From positions 1 through 43,301 of the IMG/VR virus record IMGVR_UViG_3300030329_002291: a stretch of DNA of 43,301 nt; one strand, given 5' to 3'. The notes under the pieces were generated by a model that was given only the letters and a program-made list of their open reading frames with translations, did no database searches and was not told the origin of the DNA. Positions 7,323 to 13,458 of this stretch are shown here, piece after piece; position 1 is the first letter of the stretch; every line of letters starts with the position of its first letter. A program made the position numbers and the translations under genes. The stretch comes from a virus.

Positions 7323-7492
7323 TTCATATCCTCCTCGCACCTACAACAGTAAATGCTTCCTAATTGTATTTCTTTAGATTGTAAGCATAAAGCACAAGTT
7401 GGAAGTTCAAAATTGTTCACTTCAATTCTTGTCCAATCTAATCCGTTCCAACTTAATCTAAATCCACTTTTATTGAATCCAGGAATACCCAT
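7319..7492 (-). CDS. 57-residue zinc-ribbon protein
   Basis: The ATG at 7492 overlaps the stop of the SGNH-like gene (TAATG). The product begins MGIPGFNKSGFRLSWNGLDWTRIEVNNF (two Trp-containing strands), then has CALC, and 14 residues later CCRC, giving four or five Cys ligands for one zinc. The mRNA of its last codons holds the GAGGAGG ribosome site of the following gene. It is one of several zinc-ribbon microproteins in this phage. Function unknown. Confidence 0.6.
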   Translation of the reverse strand: MGIPGFNKSGFRLSWNGLDWTRIEVNNFELPTCALCLQSKEIQLGSIYCCRCEEDMK

Positions 7493-8259
7493 TATATGAG
7501 TACTCCTGTTTCATTTACGTATCTTTTGACTGCTTTAGCAATTCGTCTTGCTCCAATCTCATTTGGTTCAATCTCGTTGTAATAACATTTTGGAGACATT
7601 ACTTCTCTAATGTCTAGTACATCATAAGATGATTTGTTATTACGTGAGTTTTTATCTCTAGCTATTCTTGATATTCTGTCGTTCCACATACTTACAATAG
7701 CTCTCGCTGTGTAATCCATTCCGTAAAATCGTTGTGGATTGTATGCTAGGTTACCCTCGTAACAAGTCATCAACAGATAAGTAGCTCGTGTTTTAAATTG
7801 TTGCAACATAGTTTCGTATGCATTAGACAATTTATCTAACTCACTAAGTAATAAACCATTTAACAAGTTTGTGTCATCAATTTCACTAACCATTGAAATA
7901 AGTTTCAACAAGTCGTTTCCACCTACACTAACTACAACTAATTTAGATTTGTCGTTTATCTGATTTGCTTTTTCAATGCAATCATATATTGTATCGCCAT
8001 CTCTACTTTGGTCGTTTATCATACTCATGTATGTTTCGTTGGCGTAAGATTCTGCGAAGTATTCCACAGTTCCTTTGCCTGTTCTAGTGTAGGATTTACA
8101 ATCAATAACACTATCGCCAATGAATGTGATTTCTGCTCGTTCATTAATGTTCTTTCTGTTCAAGCTAGTCTGAATCATATTTCCATAAAACTGTTCATCC
8201 TGGCGTGAGCTTTGCCCATCAATAAACCAATCATCTGGCATATCGTGTATTTTGGTCAT
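7492..8259 (-). CDS. SGNH/GDSL hydrolase-like protein with altered catalytic site
   Basis: In this 255-residue protein, block I is FIGDS (46-50, Ser50 as nucleophile), a conserved Gly lies near 88 (RDGDT), and block III is SVGGND (111-116, oxyanion Asn115). The fold is therefore SGNH-like, as in esterases and acetyl-hydrolases. The final block, normally DxxHPN before a Gly-Ala-Ile helix, reads NEIEPNEIG (228-236), so both the Asp and the catalytic His are replaced (Asn228, Glu231). The protein may be inactive, use another base, or have become a binding protein. It is the first gene of the leftward operon, with AAAGGAAAT before the ATG. The substrate is unknown; surface glycan deacetylation is only a guess. 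Confidence 0.7.
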   Translation of the reverse strand: MTKIHDMPDDWFIDGQSSRQDEQFYGNMIQTSLNRKNINERAEITFIGDSVIDCKSYTRTGKGTVEYFAESYANETYMSMINDQSRDGDTIYDCIEKANQINDKSKLVVVSVGGNDLLKLISMVSEIDDTNLLNGLLLSELDKLSNAYETMLQQFKTRATYLLMTCYEGNLAYNPQRFYGMDYTARAIVSMWNDRISRIARDKNSRNNKSSYDVLDIREVMSPKCYYNEIEPNEIGARRIAKAVKRYVNETGVLI

Positions 8260-8272
8260 ATTTCCTTTCTTT

Positions 8273-8301
8273 TTGACAATCTATATTAACATATCTATAT
8301 A
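8273..8301 (+). promoter_or_regulatory. Sigma70-like promoter candidate, TTGACA-N17-TATATA
   Basis: TTGACA (8273-8278) and TATATA (8296-8301) are separated by exactly 17 bases, a near-ideal vegetative promoter. Transcription would start near 8308 and run rightward through a structured leader of about 330 bases into the zinc-protein gene and the terminator at 8815-8867. It sits within the leader of the divergent leftward operon, so the two could interfere. Confidence 0.55.
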
Positions 8302-8586
8302 TTTATAGGAAGTTTTCTTTCTCTTTCTCGCTATATTTCTTTTGTTTTGATGGCCTGGTTCGCCAGGTCCTGCAGCTTCCTAGTTGATTTGGTGGATTCT
8401 TGGGGGATTATAAGCAAGAAAGATTAGCTTTCGGTCATACTCGCAACAGGGCTGTAATGAATATTCCTACTTGCTAATCTATCTCTAACTTTTAAATACT
8501 TGTTGCTCCTATTCAAACAGAAAAGTAACTTGTATTTATTAGTATGTTTCTAACTATACTACGCCTGGAATTTATGCAAACAGTTG

Positions 8587-8615
8587 TTTACATTATATTT
8601 TGTATCTAGTATTCT
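8587..8615 (+). promoter_or_regulatory. Promoter candidate, TTTACA-N17-TATTCT
   Basis: TTTACA (8587-8592) and TATTCT (8610-8615) are spaced by 17 bases directly upstream of the GGAAAGG ribosome site of the gene at 8636. If this proximal site serves the gene, the transcript from 8308 could be a separate RNA. Confidence 0.35.
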
Positions 8616-8635
8616 TAATATTGGAAAGGCAATAT

Positions 8636-8779
8636 ATGTGCAGTATTTGTGGTAAGAGATTGCGAGAAGTTGATGATAGACACAACGCTCAACCTGTCGC
8701 TCTCGGTCACGCTTGTGATTATTGTAATCTCAATGTCGTGATTCCTACCAGGATTGTAAATTTATATACAAGAGTCTAA
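8636..8779 (+). CDS. 47-residue zinc-finger microprotein (DRHNAQP type)
   Basis: The ATG at 8636 follows GGAAAGG by seven bases. The product has CSIC (2-5), DDRHNAQPVA (13-22), GHACDYCN (24-31) and VVIPTR. The two CxxC knuckles and the DRHNAQPV..G..CD.CN arrangement match a small zinc-protein family I recall as common in environmental phages; its function is not known to me. It stands alone between promoter candidates and a strong terminator, so it is probably a separately controlled single-gene unit. Confidence 0.7.
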   Translation: MCSICGKRLREVDDRHNAQPVALGHACDYCNLNVVIPTRIVNLYTRV

Positions 8780-8814
8780 CGCATAAGATATTCCCTCTTA
8801 TAGTACGTAGACAC

Positions 8815-8867
8815 AAGGTGTTGAAGGGTTAGTTTGATGATTTCTTACCCTTCTTCACCTTTTTTTT
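8815..8867 (+). terminator. Strong intrinsic terminator
   Basis: An arm AAGGTGTTGAAGGGTTA pairs, with two mismatches, with TTACCCTTCTTCACCTT across a 13-base loop, and the right arm runs straight into a T-run (8859-8867). It ends the rightward transcript of the zinc-protein gene. The opposite strand lacks a U-tract, so it acts only rightward. Confidence 0.85.
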
Positions 8868-8888
8868 ATGCCTTCTCTCTCTATCCTT

Positions 8889-8959
8889 CCAGGATTTAAC
8901 CAGGATGCAGCGCTGTTCAGGCCTCGCATCTCCTGATTTGACCAGATTTTAACCAGGAT
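8889..8959. repeat. CCAGGAT direct repeats
   Basis: Two imperfect units, CCAGGATTTAACCAGGAT (8889-8906) and GACCAGATTTTAACCAGGAT (8940-8959), each contain a doubled CCAG(G)AT core and share TTTAACCAGGAT. Further single CCAGGT copies lie near 8971 and 9096. The spacing suits a protein-binding array (operator or iteron). Confidence 0.55.
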
Positions 8960-9158
8960 TACTGTTCTCCAGGTATGTTTAACTGACATATCCTCGTATT
9001 TAATCAAAATGGGTACACTACATGATGTATGTGAGTCATAACAACACAATATATAGTATGTATGTAGCGTGATGGATAATCTCTGTGTTGCTCAACCAGG
9101 TAATTTCTGCTGGCTTTCAAGGCTGGGGTTCAATGCGGCGCGGCACCTCATATATATG

Positions 9159-9227
9159 TATAGTACCTAGAAATATGCTGTTAACTAGGGGTACTATATG
9201 TAGTGGTACTAGATATAGTGGTGTACC
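9159..9227. repeat. GGTACTA direct and inverted repeats
   Basis: GGTACTATATGTAGT (9190-9204) is followed directly by GGTACTAGATATAGT (9205-9219) and GGTGTACC (9220-9227). TATAGTACC (9159-9167) is an exact inverted partner of GGTACTATA (9190-9198). Three or four half-sites of the same sequence in 70 bases suggest a cooperative binding site. Confidence 0.6.
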
Positions 9228-9523
9228 TTATAAAGGCTAGTAAAAGGTGTTTTCTTTATGTTGGTTGTTATTTAACTAAGTAAAAATGGAGAGTACAGCT
9301 AACCCTGTGTCATCCCTCCCAAACCGATAACAAATCTATTTATGACTTATTTTATATTATGAAGTAATAGGCTTTTACCCTAGTTACCATGGACCTGCTA
9401 AACCACTTTATTGAAAGTTAATAATCAAGAATCCTTTTCTAAAAGCAGGAAGAACACTCTGATTGTTAGGATAAATTTAGCACAGATGTTTCCTTTTTAC
9501 AAGTTTATGTTATTATTGACCCA

Positions 9524-9662
9524 TAGGTTGCAAAAAATAATTCTTTATTCATTGCATCCTCCTTTCTGATTGAACGACACTATAGGACGCTATATAGCCC
9601 TCACGCAAGTGAGGGTTAGTCGTTTTAGGAAACCTAAGAAAAAAAATTTTTTTTACAACCTA
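9524..9662. repeat. Inverted repeat pair flanking a structured element
   Basis: TAGGTTGCAAAAAAT (9524-9538) is the near-exact reverse complement of ATTTTTTTTACAACCTA (9646-9662). Between them lies the 9572-9625 hairpin element. The right arm also forms the A8T8 palindrome. The arrangement could be an origin, a large stem in a leader RNA or an operator. Confidence 0.5.
9572..9625 (+). other. Three-part hairpin element with GCAA tetraloop
   Basis: AACGAC pairs with GTCGTT on the outside. Inside are a short TATAG/CTATA hairpin and a perfect CCCTCAC-GCAA-GTGAGGG hairpin (9598-9615) closed by a GNRA tetraloop. The tetraloop suggests function as RNA rather than DNA. It would be in the leader of the methyltransferase mRNA if transcription starts near 9550. 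Confidence 0.45.
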
Positions 9663-9693
9663 CTTTTAGAATTCAGGTATATTTAATAATGCA

Positions 9694-11268
9694 ATGAGAA
9701 TAGGAAGTTTATTTAGCGGTATAGGCGGAATCGAGTACGGACTAGAGCGGTCTGGACTAGCCACCTCTTCAGAATGGATGATAGAGATGGACGAATACTG
9801 CTGTTCTATATTAAGAAAAAATTTTCCAAATACATTAATAATAAATAAAAAAGTAGAAGAAGTAAACCCTTTGGATTTACCAAAGATAGATATACTGACA
9901 GCAGGATTTCCGTGTCAGCCTGTATCTGTAGCAGGTTCGAGAAAAGGAGTTAAAGATGAAAGATGGTTATGGGATGAAGTATGGAGATTTATTGATGTAC
10001 TTCGACCACGATACTTTATCTTGGAAAATGTCCCAGGAATATTTACAGCAAACAAAGGGAAAGCCTTTGAAAGAGTTATCAAAGATATTGCCGAGAGCAG
10101 GAGTTATAGATTTGAATGGCAAATTATATCAGCAAGAACAGTTGGTGCAGCACACCTTAGAAAAAGATTCTTCGGAGTTGGAACATTGGGAGACACCGAA
10201 CACAATGGACCACTTGAATCCGAGGACAGGGAAAGCATTGGAAAACGTACTATACAGAGGCGACAAGGAAAAGAAGTCCAAGAGAAAGTCAACAGGAAAT
10301 CTCAGGGAAAATCCAAAGATAACTCAGTACTCAACTCCAAGAGCAAGTCAAGCAACGAAACCGATAAACAAACAAGCTCCATCAGTGAAAGCAGGGAAAC
10401 ACGGCTCGACATTGGAACAGGACATGGGAGAGAGAAATCCAGAGTTGATAGGAAAAAGGCTGAACTATGGATGGGTAGCACGGCTCATGGGTTTTCCAGA
10501 TGGATGGCTGAGTTAGGTTTACTTAATGTATGGACAGGTAATGTTAATAATTGGAGAACTCCAACAACAGCAGATAAAAAAGAAGATGCTTTAAAACACG
10601 CAACTAAATTACTACAAGGAAAAGATACTAGAGCATCAGGTGAATCTGTACAAATAACATTAGCTGACCAGGTAGCTATGGATGATATAAAAAATAATCC
10701 TGAACTATTTGAAAAATATAAAGACCACATAATGATGAAAAGACCTAACTTACCTGAGCAGAAAACATTTGTAAATTATTTAAGAAGTGTTACTTCAATA
10801 AAAGAATTGTCTGACAATACAGATATAAAGCAATCTACAATAGAGCATTGGTTTAGATATGACACATCAGGATTTAGTTATCCAAACATAGAAGATTGGA
10901 ATAAGATTAAACCTTTCTTAACTGAAATAAAATATGACAAAGAAATGACAACACTTGAATCATTTGAATGGAGAAGCAATAAAATAAGTTATCCAACACC
11001 TAGTTCATCAGAACATAAATATAGATTAAAAGGTAATACACAAGCTAGTAAAAACCTTGAAGCTAGAGCTAGGAGAGGAGAACTAGATGCAGAATATGAT
11101 ACTTGGGAAGAAGGTATGCCTAGGTCAGCAGGAGATTATCCTAATAGAAAAAATAAACTTATAGCTTTAGGTAACGCTGTAGTTCCACAATGCGTAGAGC
11201 TTGTTGGAAGATTAATATTAAGAGCTAATAAATTAAAAACTTTAGTTTTTGACAACGATATAAAATAA
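9694..11268 (+). CDS. C5-cytosine DNA methyltransferase with extended target/C-terminal region
   Basis: It transfers methyl groups to cytosine C5 in DNA, probably protecting phage DNA from restriction. Motif I FSGIGG (7-12), motif IV PCQPVS (73-78, catalytic Cys74), motif VI ENV (111-113), motif VIII AHLRKRF (153-159) and motif X GNAVVPQ (493-499) are all present. About 330 residues separate motifs VIII and X, far more than usual. They include a low-complexity Lys/Ser stretch (about 170-260) that is read in two frames, two TP-containing segments (WRTPTTAD near 286 and SYPTPSSSE near 430), and an EHWFRYDTSGFSYP segment. The ATG at 9694 has no ribosome site; an earlier ATG hits a stop at once. 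No endonuclease partner is seen. Confidence 0.9.
   Translation: MRIGSLFSGIGGIEYGLERSGLATSSEWMIEMDEYCCSILRKNFPNTLIINKKVEEVNPLDLPKIDILTAGFPCQPVSVAGSRKGVKDERWLWDEVWRFIDVLRPRYFILENVPGIFTANKGKAFERVIKDIAESRSYRFEWQIISARTVGAAHLRKRFFGVGTLGDTEHNGPLESEDRESIGKRTIQRRQGKEVQEKVNRKSQGKSKDNSVLNSKSKSSNETDKQTSSISESRETRLDIGTGHGREKSRVDRKKAELWMGSTAHGFSRWMAELGLLNVWTGNVNNWRTPTTADKKEDALKHATKLLQGKDTRASGESVQITLADQVAMDDIKNNPELFEKYKDHIMMKRPNLPEQKTFVNYLRSVTSIKELSDNTDIKQSTIEHWFRYDTSGFSYPNIEDWNKIKPFLTEIKYDKEMTTLESFEWRSNKISYPTPSSSEHKYRLKGNTQASKNLEARARRGELDAEYDTWEEGMPRSAGDYPNRKNKLIALGNAVVPQCVELVGRLILRANKLKTLVFDNDIK
9956..10516 (+). CDS. Overlapping-frame gene inside the methyltransferase
   Basis: This 186-residue frame lies entirely inside the methyltransferase gene, shifted by one base. 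The ATG is preceded by GGAG at a proper distance. The product looks like a genuine protein, not a shadow: FDHDTLSWKMSQEYL and ILPRAGVIDLNGKLY near the start, two WxTP/STPxAS segments (about 76 and 123), and a NYGWVARLMGFPDGWLS ending. These resemble a phage family I recall next to or overlapping cytosine methyltransferases, with SGxMxNGxLY, W.TPTA.D and W...LMGFP.GW signatures. Local GC is raised, as two-frame constraint would predict. Function unknown; a partner or modifier of the methylase is inference. Confidence 0.65.
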   Translation: MKDGYGMKYGDLLMYFDHDTLSWKMSQEYLQQTKGKPLKELSKILPRAGVIDLNGKLYQQEQLVQHTLEKDSSELEHWETPNTMDHLNPRTGKALENVLYRGDKEKKSKRKSTGNLRENPKITQYSTPRASQATKPINKQAPSVKAGKHGSTLEQDMGERNPELIGKRLNYGWVARLMGFPDGWLS

Positions 11269-11278
11269 AATGTATTAA
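11249..11278 (+). promoter_or_regulatory. Candidate late promoter at the end of the methyltransferase
   Basis: A perfect TTGACA (11249-11254) lies inside the last codons of the methyltransferase, with TATTAA (11273-11278) 18 bases downstream. Transcription would start near 11285, so the late mRNA would begin with two stable hairpins before the first small ORF and the terminase. Confidence 0.4.
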
Positions 11279-11287
11279 CATAAAAAT

Positions 11288-11303
11288 GCGTCTGGGGAGA
11301 CGC
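11288..11303 (+). other. GCGTCT-GGGG-AGACGC hairpin
   Basis: A perfect 6-bp GC-rich stem with a GGGG loop stands in an otherwise AT-rich gap, immediately downstream of the candidate promoter. It may stabilise the 5' end of the late transcript. Confidence 0.5.
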
Positions 11304-11338
11304 CATATAAAGTAAAAGTATATGACACTGTACGACAG

Positions 11339-11361
11339 AACTGCACTTCGGTGCAGTTTTG
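11339..11361 (+). terminator. Terminator-like hairpin with UUCG tetraloop
   Basis: AACTGCAC-TTCG-GTGCAGTT is a perfect 8-bp stem with a very stable C(UUCG)G loop, followed by TTGTGTT. The U-tract is interrupted, so it may be a partial terminator between the methyltransferase and late genes, or an mRNA processing or stability element. Confidence 0.5.
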
Positions 11362-11388
11362 TGTTATCATAAAGAAAAAGGAGATAAT

Positions 11389-11454
11389 ATGCCGTACACA
11401 AAAAAAGGAAAGAAAAAGAGATACTCTTCTAAAAGGATTAAGAAGAACTCTTAG
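11389..11454 (+). CDS. 21-residue very basic peptide
   Basis: A strong ribosome site (AAAAAGGAG) precedes the ATG. The product MPYTKKGKKKRYSSKRIKKN is over half Lys/Arg. Similar tiny basic ORFs starting MPY sit upstream of packaging genes in some marine phages, as far as I recall. A DNA or RNA contact is plausible from charge; it could also be a leader peptide. Confidence 0.5.
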   Translation: MPYTKKGKKKRYSSKRIKKNS

Positions 11455-11456
11455 GT

Positions 11457-11555
11457 TTGATAAACGTAACCTGCCCAAGATGTGGTGGAGTGTTATTGCC
11501 AAGCAAAAAAATGAAATGCCTAAATAAGGAATGTAAAAATTATGGCAAAAAATAA
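11457..11555 (+). CDS. 32-residue zinc-ribbon peptide, TTG start
   Basis: A TTG at 11457, just after the preceding stop, opens a frame reading INVTCPRCGGVLLP and CLNKEC before ending inside the terminase start region. CPRCGG plus CxxxxC is a zinc-ribbon pattern. The ribosome site is weak and the stop overlaps the terminase start by 14 bases, which suggests coupling. The start codon is uncertain. Confidence 0.45.
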   Translation: MINVTCPRCGGVLLPSKKMKCLNKECKNYGKK

Positions 11556-13458
11556 TTTATGTTACGCTGCAGGATGTCATAGACCTCTTCCAAAAAATAG
11601 AAAAAAATATTGCAGTGATAGGTGTTCTAATAGAATTAACATGCAAAAAAAACGTGCTAGAAAACTAGGCGTTGAATGGGAACAAGAAGAAGATACATTA
11701 GTTATACCTAGTCAAAAAACAAATGTTCAATCAAGAAGAGGCAAAGTTTATAATGACATTGTTGAATCAGGTTTAGCCCAGGAAATATTAGAAAAGAAAA
11801 ATACAATTAAAGGTGTAGCAAAGATATTAGAAACAACTGATGGAGCAGTATCTATGGCCTATTCTGCTTATGTTGAAGATTTAGAATTAGAAAAAGCACA
11901 AGAAAAATGGTCATTACCGCAAGTTGCAGAAAAAACATTATCAGACTTTAGTGACTTTAGAGAAAGATATTTTCAAACTGAACAAGGTGTAGCGTATGAA
12001 ACACCTGATTTTCATATTAAATGGATAGAAGAAATTATGAAAACTATTGAAGAAGGTGGACAACATATGATATTATCACCGCCTCGTCATGGTAAAACAG
12101 ATTTATTAATACACTTTGCTGTATGGTTAATTTGTAAAAATCCAAATGTAAGAATACTTTGGGTTGGAGGTAATGAGGAAATATCTAAAAACGCAGTTAG
12201 CTCTGTTCTTGACCAACTAGAAAGTAATGAATTATTAATAGAAGAGTTTTGTGGACCTGGAGAAAAATTTAAACCAACTTCACGTACAGGTAAAGCCTGG
12301 TCACAAAGTGGATTTACTGTAGGAACAAGAACTGTTACAGGAATTAAAAGTCCTACAATGGTTGGATTAGGACGTGGTGGTAAAATACTTTCAAGAGACT
12401 GTGACATAATAATTGCAGATGACATTGAAGACCACAGTTCTACTATGCAACCATCTAGTAGAGAAAATACAAGAAATTGGTGGACTACAACATTATCAAG
12501 TAGAAAAGAAGAACATACAGCTATTGTAGTTATTGGTTCAAGACAACATTATGACGATTTATATTCTCATTTATCTGAAAACGAAAGTTGGACAACAACA
12601 ATAGAGGAAGCACACGATACAGCTTGTACATTACCTGAAGAAATGGAACATACAGATTGTATGTTATGGGGTTCTAAAAGAACACACAAATGGTTAATGG
12701 ATAGAAAACGTGCAGCAGAAACTACAGGTGGTAGAGCAATATATGAAATGGTTTATCTTAATGTTGCTATGCCTGAAGGACTTGCATTATTTGATAGAGT
12801 AGAAATAGAAGCATGTAGAGACCAAGGTAGAGACATAGGAAAAGTACCACCTGGAACTAGACTTATTGCAGGTTTAGACCCTGCGTCAACAGGTTATCAG
12901 GCTGCTTTTTTATGGGCTGTTGATGTTGAAAGAAATGTTTTACATATGGTAGATATGAACAATTCTTTAGGAGGAGGTATTCCACAAGCATTAAATGTAA
13001 TTAAAGAATGGTGGATGAAATATAATTTATCACATTGGGTTATTGAAGAAAACGGTTTTCAAAAAGCAATAAGACAAGATAGAAGTATTAGAGATTTTGC
13101 TTCGACTCATGGAATATTTTTAGAAGGACACGAAACTCACAACAATAAATTTGACCCAATATTTGGTGTTACTGCTATGAGACCATTATTTACTGAAAAT
13201 AAAATTTCTTTGCCATATCTTGGATTTGAAGCCCAAGAAAAGGTAAACTTATATACGAGTCAGTTGGTTTATTTTAGTTCTGCAAAAACTAAAAGTAAAT
13301 CAATAGGTACAAAGACTGATATAGTTATGGCTAGTTGGTTTCCTATGAAAGCAATAAGACGTATGCAAAAAGAACGTTTTGCTGAATTAGGTTACGATTA
13401 TAGTCCTAGCTTTTCAGGGTACGAACCTAGTAGTATTGATATAGATAATTGGAGATAA
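11542..13458 (+). CDS. terL: Terminase large subunit with N-terminal zinc and HTH-like domains
   Basis: This is the packaging motor of the phage, 638 residues long. A zinc knuckle with Cys7, Cys12, Cys24 and Cys28 comes first, then a small helical domain (about 55-115, GVAKILETTDGAVSMAYSAY) that looks like the DNA-binding HTH of small terminase subunits. The ATPase follows: Walker A SPPRHGKT (179-186) and Walker B CDIIIADDIE (287-296). The nuclease has GLDPAST (Asp446), VIEEN (Glu502 region) and TDIVMASW (Asp593). No separate small-subunit gene is visible, so the N-terminus may do that job; this is inference. The portal start abuts its stop. Confidence 0.92.
   Translation: MAKNNLCYAAGCHRPLPKNRKKYCSDRCSNRINMQKKRARKLGVEWEQEEDTLVIPSQKTNVQSRRGKVYNDIVESGLAQEILEKKNTIKGVAKILETTDGAVSMAYSAYVEDLELEKAQEKWSLPQVAEKTLSDFSDFRERYFQTEQGVAYETPDFHIKWIEEIMKTIEEGGQHMILSPPRHGKTDLLIHFAVWLICKNPNVRILWVGGNEEISKNAVSSVLDQLESNELLIEEFCGPGEKFKPTSRTGKAWSQSGFTVGTRTVTGIKSPTMVGLGRGGKILSRDCDIIIADDIEDHSSTMQPSSRENTRNWWTTTLSSRKEEHTAIVVIGSRQHYDDLYSHLSENESWTTTIEEAHDTACTLPEEMEHTDCMLWGSKRTHKWLMDRKRAAETTGGRAIYEMVYLNVAMPEGLALFDRVEIEACRDQGRDIGKVPPGTRLIAGLDPASTGYQAAFLWAVDVERNVLHMVDMNNSLGGGIPQALNVIKEWWMKYNLSHWVIEENGFQKAIRQDRSIRDFASTHGIFLEGHETHNNKFDPIFGVTAMRPLFTENKISLPYLGFEAQEKVNLYTSQLVYFSSAKTKSKSIGTKTDIVMASWFPMKAIRRMQKERFAELGYDYSPSFSGYEPSSIDIDNWR

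Larger units (their letters stand above)
8260..8635. other. Divergent intergenic region, left part
   Basis: These 376 bases lie between the leftward operon and the small + strand zinc-protein gene. I see no convincing gene. They hold a promoter-like site (8273-8301), a stem TAGGAAG...CTTCCTA (about 8305-8311 with 8375-8382) enclosing a pyrimidine-rich stretch and a CCTGG-TTCG-CCAGG hairpin, an AGATTAGC...GCTAATCT inverted repeat (about 8418-8425 with 8474-8481), and a second promoter-like site (8587-8615). Confidence 0.6.
8868..9693. other. Long non-coding control region, right part
   Basis: About 826 bases show no convincing gene on either strand. The part from about 8880 to 9150 is visibly richer in GC than the surrounding phage DNA. 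It contains CCAGG-type direct repeats (8889-8959), GGTACTA repeats with an inverted copy (9159-9227), a three-part hairpin element (about 9572-9625), an A8T8 palindrome (9639-9654) and flanking inverted repeats (9524-9538 and 9646-9662). It lies between the divergent early-type units, a usual place for operators or a replication origin. Confidence 0.55.

Noticed and set aside
8341-8410. tRNA-like GGTTCG sequence in the control region
   Set aside because: The CCTGG-TTCG-CCAGG stem closes a 4-base loop, not the 7-base T-loop; no acceptor or anticodon stem fits.
8855-9049. 64-codon frame on the - strand in the control region
   Set aside because: It runs through the terminator T-run and the CCAGG repeats, has no ribosome site and no protein-like pattern.
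8889-9227. Repeats as a CRISPR array
   Set aside because: Units are too few, too short and unevenly spaced, with no spacers or cas genes.
11275-11502. 75-codon - strand frame between methyltransferase and terminase
   Set aside because: It is antisense to two hairpins and two small + strand ORFs; composition is a shadow of basic codons and A-runs.
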